Part shown: in pieces, positions 14,432 through 15,162 of the stretch
Layout of the letters: each line of letters begins with the position of its first letter
Position numbering within the stretch: position 1 is the first letter of the stretch
Assembly: GCA_013816325.1 (NCBI GenBank)
Contig: JACDEP010000010.1
Location: 1-15,162 of the forward strand
Source: Methylotenera sp.
Lineage (GTDB): Bacteria > Pseudomonadota > Gammaproteobacteria > Burkholderiales > Methylophilaceae
Direction: 5' to 3'
DNA: 15,162 nucleotides
Position numbers and translations under genes: made by a program
Notes under the pieces: generated by a model
The model's input: the letters and a program-made list of their open reading frames with translations, nothing else
Databases searched by the model: none
What the model was told of the DNA's origin: nothing

Positions 14432-14532
14432 ATGGTGATAGTGCTCAAATCCAACTCGCAGCGCACAATGCAGTCATACAAACAAGCAACAAATTAATTG
14501 TTTGTTGTTACGAACTTCATACTAACTACTAG
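14428..14532 (+). CDS. Possible leader ORF upstream of pqqA
   Basis: A 34-codon frame starts with ATG 7 bases after TAAGG (14416-14420) and ends at TAG (14530-14532), whose last two bases are the first two of the pqqA ribosome-binding site AGGAG. Such an arrangement would allow translational coupling or attenuation of pqqA. The peptide (begins MNGDSAQIQL, contains the Cys26-Cys27 pair in VCCYEL, ends HTNY) resembles nothing I recognise. Against it, the frame is short and could arise by chance, and its start overlaps a TCATGA palindrome. Confidence 0.22.
   Translation: MNGDSAQIQLAAHNAVIQTSNKLIVCCYELHTNY
14481..14509 (+). repeat. Imperfect hairpin in the pqqA leader
   Basis: AACAAGCAACAA (14481-14492) and TTGTTTGTTGTT (14498-14509) pair at 10 of 12 positions around the loop ATTAA. 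It ends about 20 bases before the pqqA ribosome-binding site and could affect mRNA folding or stability, but it is AT-rich and weak. Confidence 0.35.
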
Positions 14533-14542
14533 GAGATTTATC

Positions 14543-14614
14543 ATGTGGACTAAACCAGCTGCTACAGAAATGCGTTTTGGCTTTGAAGTTACAATGTACG
14601 TAATGAACAAATAA
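14543..14614 (+). CDS. pqqA: PqqA, PQQ precursor peptide
   Basis: A 23-residue ribosomally made peptide whose Glu and Tyr are cross-linked by PqqE (with PqqD) and later trimmed and oxidised to pyrroloquinoline quinone, the cofactor of methanol and glucose dehydrogenases. It begins MWTKPA, as many PqqA peptides do, and contains the defining E-x-x-x-Y motif (FEVTMY, Glu15 and Tyr19), at the same positions as in Klebsiella PqqA. The ATG has a strong ribosome-binding site, AGGAG (14531-14535), 7 bases upstream. A perfect terminator follows 16 bases after the stop, and the next gene is on the opposite strand, so the gene is transcribed alone, without pqqBCDE. It may be the main pqqA or an extra copy; pqqBCDE must be encoded elsewhere if PQQ is made. 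Confidence 0.93.
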   Translation: MWTKPAATEMRFGFEVTMYVMNK

Positions 14615-14630
14615 GTTAAATGCATTTAGA

Positions 14631-14656
14631 AAAAAGGGAGCTTTTGCTCCCTTTTT
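14631..14656 (+). terminator. Intrinsic terminator of pqqA
   Basis: AAAAAGGGAGC (14631-14641) and GCTCCCTTTTT (14646-14656) form a perfect 11-bp stem with a TTTT loop; the T-run belongs to the 3' arm. Because the arms are A-rich on one side and T-rich on the other, it can serve both strands and may also end the kefB/C transcript arriving from the right. Confidence 0.92.
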
Positions 14657-14705
14657 ATTTGCCAAAACTTTAATAGCCATATTTTTTAATAATTCTATCT
14701 ATAGA

Positions 14706-15162
14706 TTATTTAGCTTCATCAAAACCCGCATCTTTAGGAATCAATGATTGTTGCTGAGATTCCTGGTTCAATAGGGCAATCAGATCCCGGCGAGATTTAG
14801 CAGTGTGAGAAATGCGCTGTTTCTCATCATCCCTAATCACTAGTGATTCTTTCATAATTTGCTCATCATGCTGCTTAAATTGCCACATGAGCTTATAGGC
14901 CTGATATCTACCGAAACCCAAACTTACCAAGGAACTTTCTGCTGCCGCTAAAGCGGAATGGAAAGTCTCACGCACATTTTCTATTCCCAACTCCATATTG
15001 TCGTAAGCGTCCGTCCTATTCCGTGCCCTCGCAATAATCTTCACTTGCGGATAATGTGCTTGCACATATTTAGCAGTTGCTATAGCCGCTTGCACATCAT
15101 CGATGGCAATTATCAGAAGTTTTGCCTTGGCGATACCTGCGGCCTCTAGCACATCAGGTCTT
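14706..15162 (-). CDS. KefB/KefC-type K+/H+ antiporter, C-terminal part
   Basis: C-terminal fragment of a CPA2-family glutathione-gated potassium efflux protein; the frame is open through the right edge of the window, so the N-terminal membrane part lies outside. The visible part (about 151 residues) is most of the RCK/TrkA-N nucleotide-binding domain: DVLEAAGIAKAKLLIIAIDD, the IIARARNRTDAYDNMELGIE segment and VRETFHSALAAAESSLVSLG, which parallel E. coli KefC closely. A charged helical tail (QFKQHDEQIMKESL and onward) ends the protein. KefB/C protect the cell from electrophiles by acidifying the cytoplasm. KefB, KefC or YbaL cannot be separated from this fragment. It is convergent with pqqA. 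Confidence 0.88.
   Translation of the reverse strand, partial: RPDVLEAAGIAKAKLLIIAIDDVQAAIATAKYVQAHYPQVKIIARARNRTDAYDNMELGIENVRETFHSALAAAESSLVSLGFGRYQAYKLMWQFKQHDEQIMKESLVIRDDEKQRISHTAKSRRDLIALLNQESQQQSLIPKDAGFDEAK

Overview
The window looks like the chromosome of a betaproteobacterium, most likely a methylotroph of the Methylophilaceae (Methylotenera-like). This is inferred from the moderately AT-rich DNA, the housekeeping order yebC-ruvC-ruvA-ruvB-ybgC-tolQ-tolR-tolA, betaproteobacterial-style protein sequences, and a pqqA gene for the precursor of PQQ, the methanol dehydrogenase cofactor. Nearly all genes lie on the minus strand; only the CBS-domain gene and pqqA (with a doubtful leader ORF) are on the plus strand. 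There is no tRNA, rRNA, CRISPR array, insertion sequence or phage gene, and no gene-free stretch longer than about 300 bases.

Region 1 (1-5488, minus strand): a conserved housekeeping block. Read in the direction of transcription it is yebC, ruvC, ruvA, ruvB (Holliday-junction resolution), then ybgC, tolQ, tolR, tolA (start of the Tol-Pal envelope system; tolB and pal should lie beyond base 1). Spacing is tight, with ATGA overlaps or short gaps, except for a 142-base yebC-ruvC gap that holds nested inverted repeats.

Region 2 (5575-8008): an apparent minus-strand operon of a MarR regulator, a SnoaL/DUF4440-like protein and an EamA/DMT-family exporter. It is driven by a consensus promoter whose -35/-10 spacer is filled by a perfect inverted repeat, almost certainly the MarR autoregulatory operator. 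A two-CBS-domain protein is transcribed divergently.

Region 3 (8061-14321): an iron-uptake island. A Fur box at 14303-14321 precedes hemP-tonB-exbB-exbD, the energy source for outer-membrane transport. Next comes a Fiu-like TonB-dependent siderophore receptor with its own intrinsic terminator, then a second group: a PiuC/YbiX-type Fe(II)/2-oxoglutarate hydroxylase, a small periplasmic PepSY protein and a cytochrome b561. Together they suggest receptor-mediated uptake of ferric siderophore followed by its reduction or modification.

Region 4 (14322-15162): a stand-alone pqqA gene (23 codons) with a good ribosome-binding site and a perfect 11-bp-stem terminator, not linked to pqqBCDE here. Its leader holds three evenly spaced TCATGA palindromes, a possible 34-codon leader ORF that ends inside the pqqA ribosome-binding site, and an imperfect hairpin. 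The window ends in the C-terminal part of a KefB/KefC-type K+/H+ antiporter.
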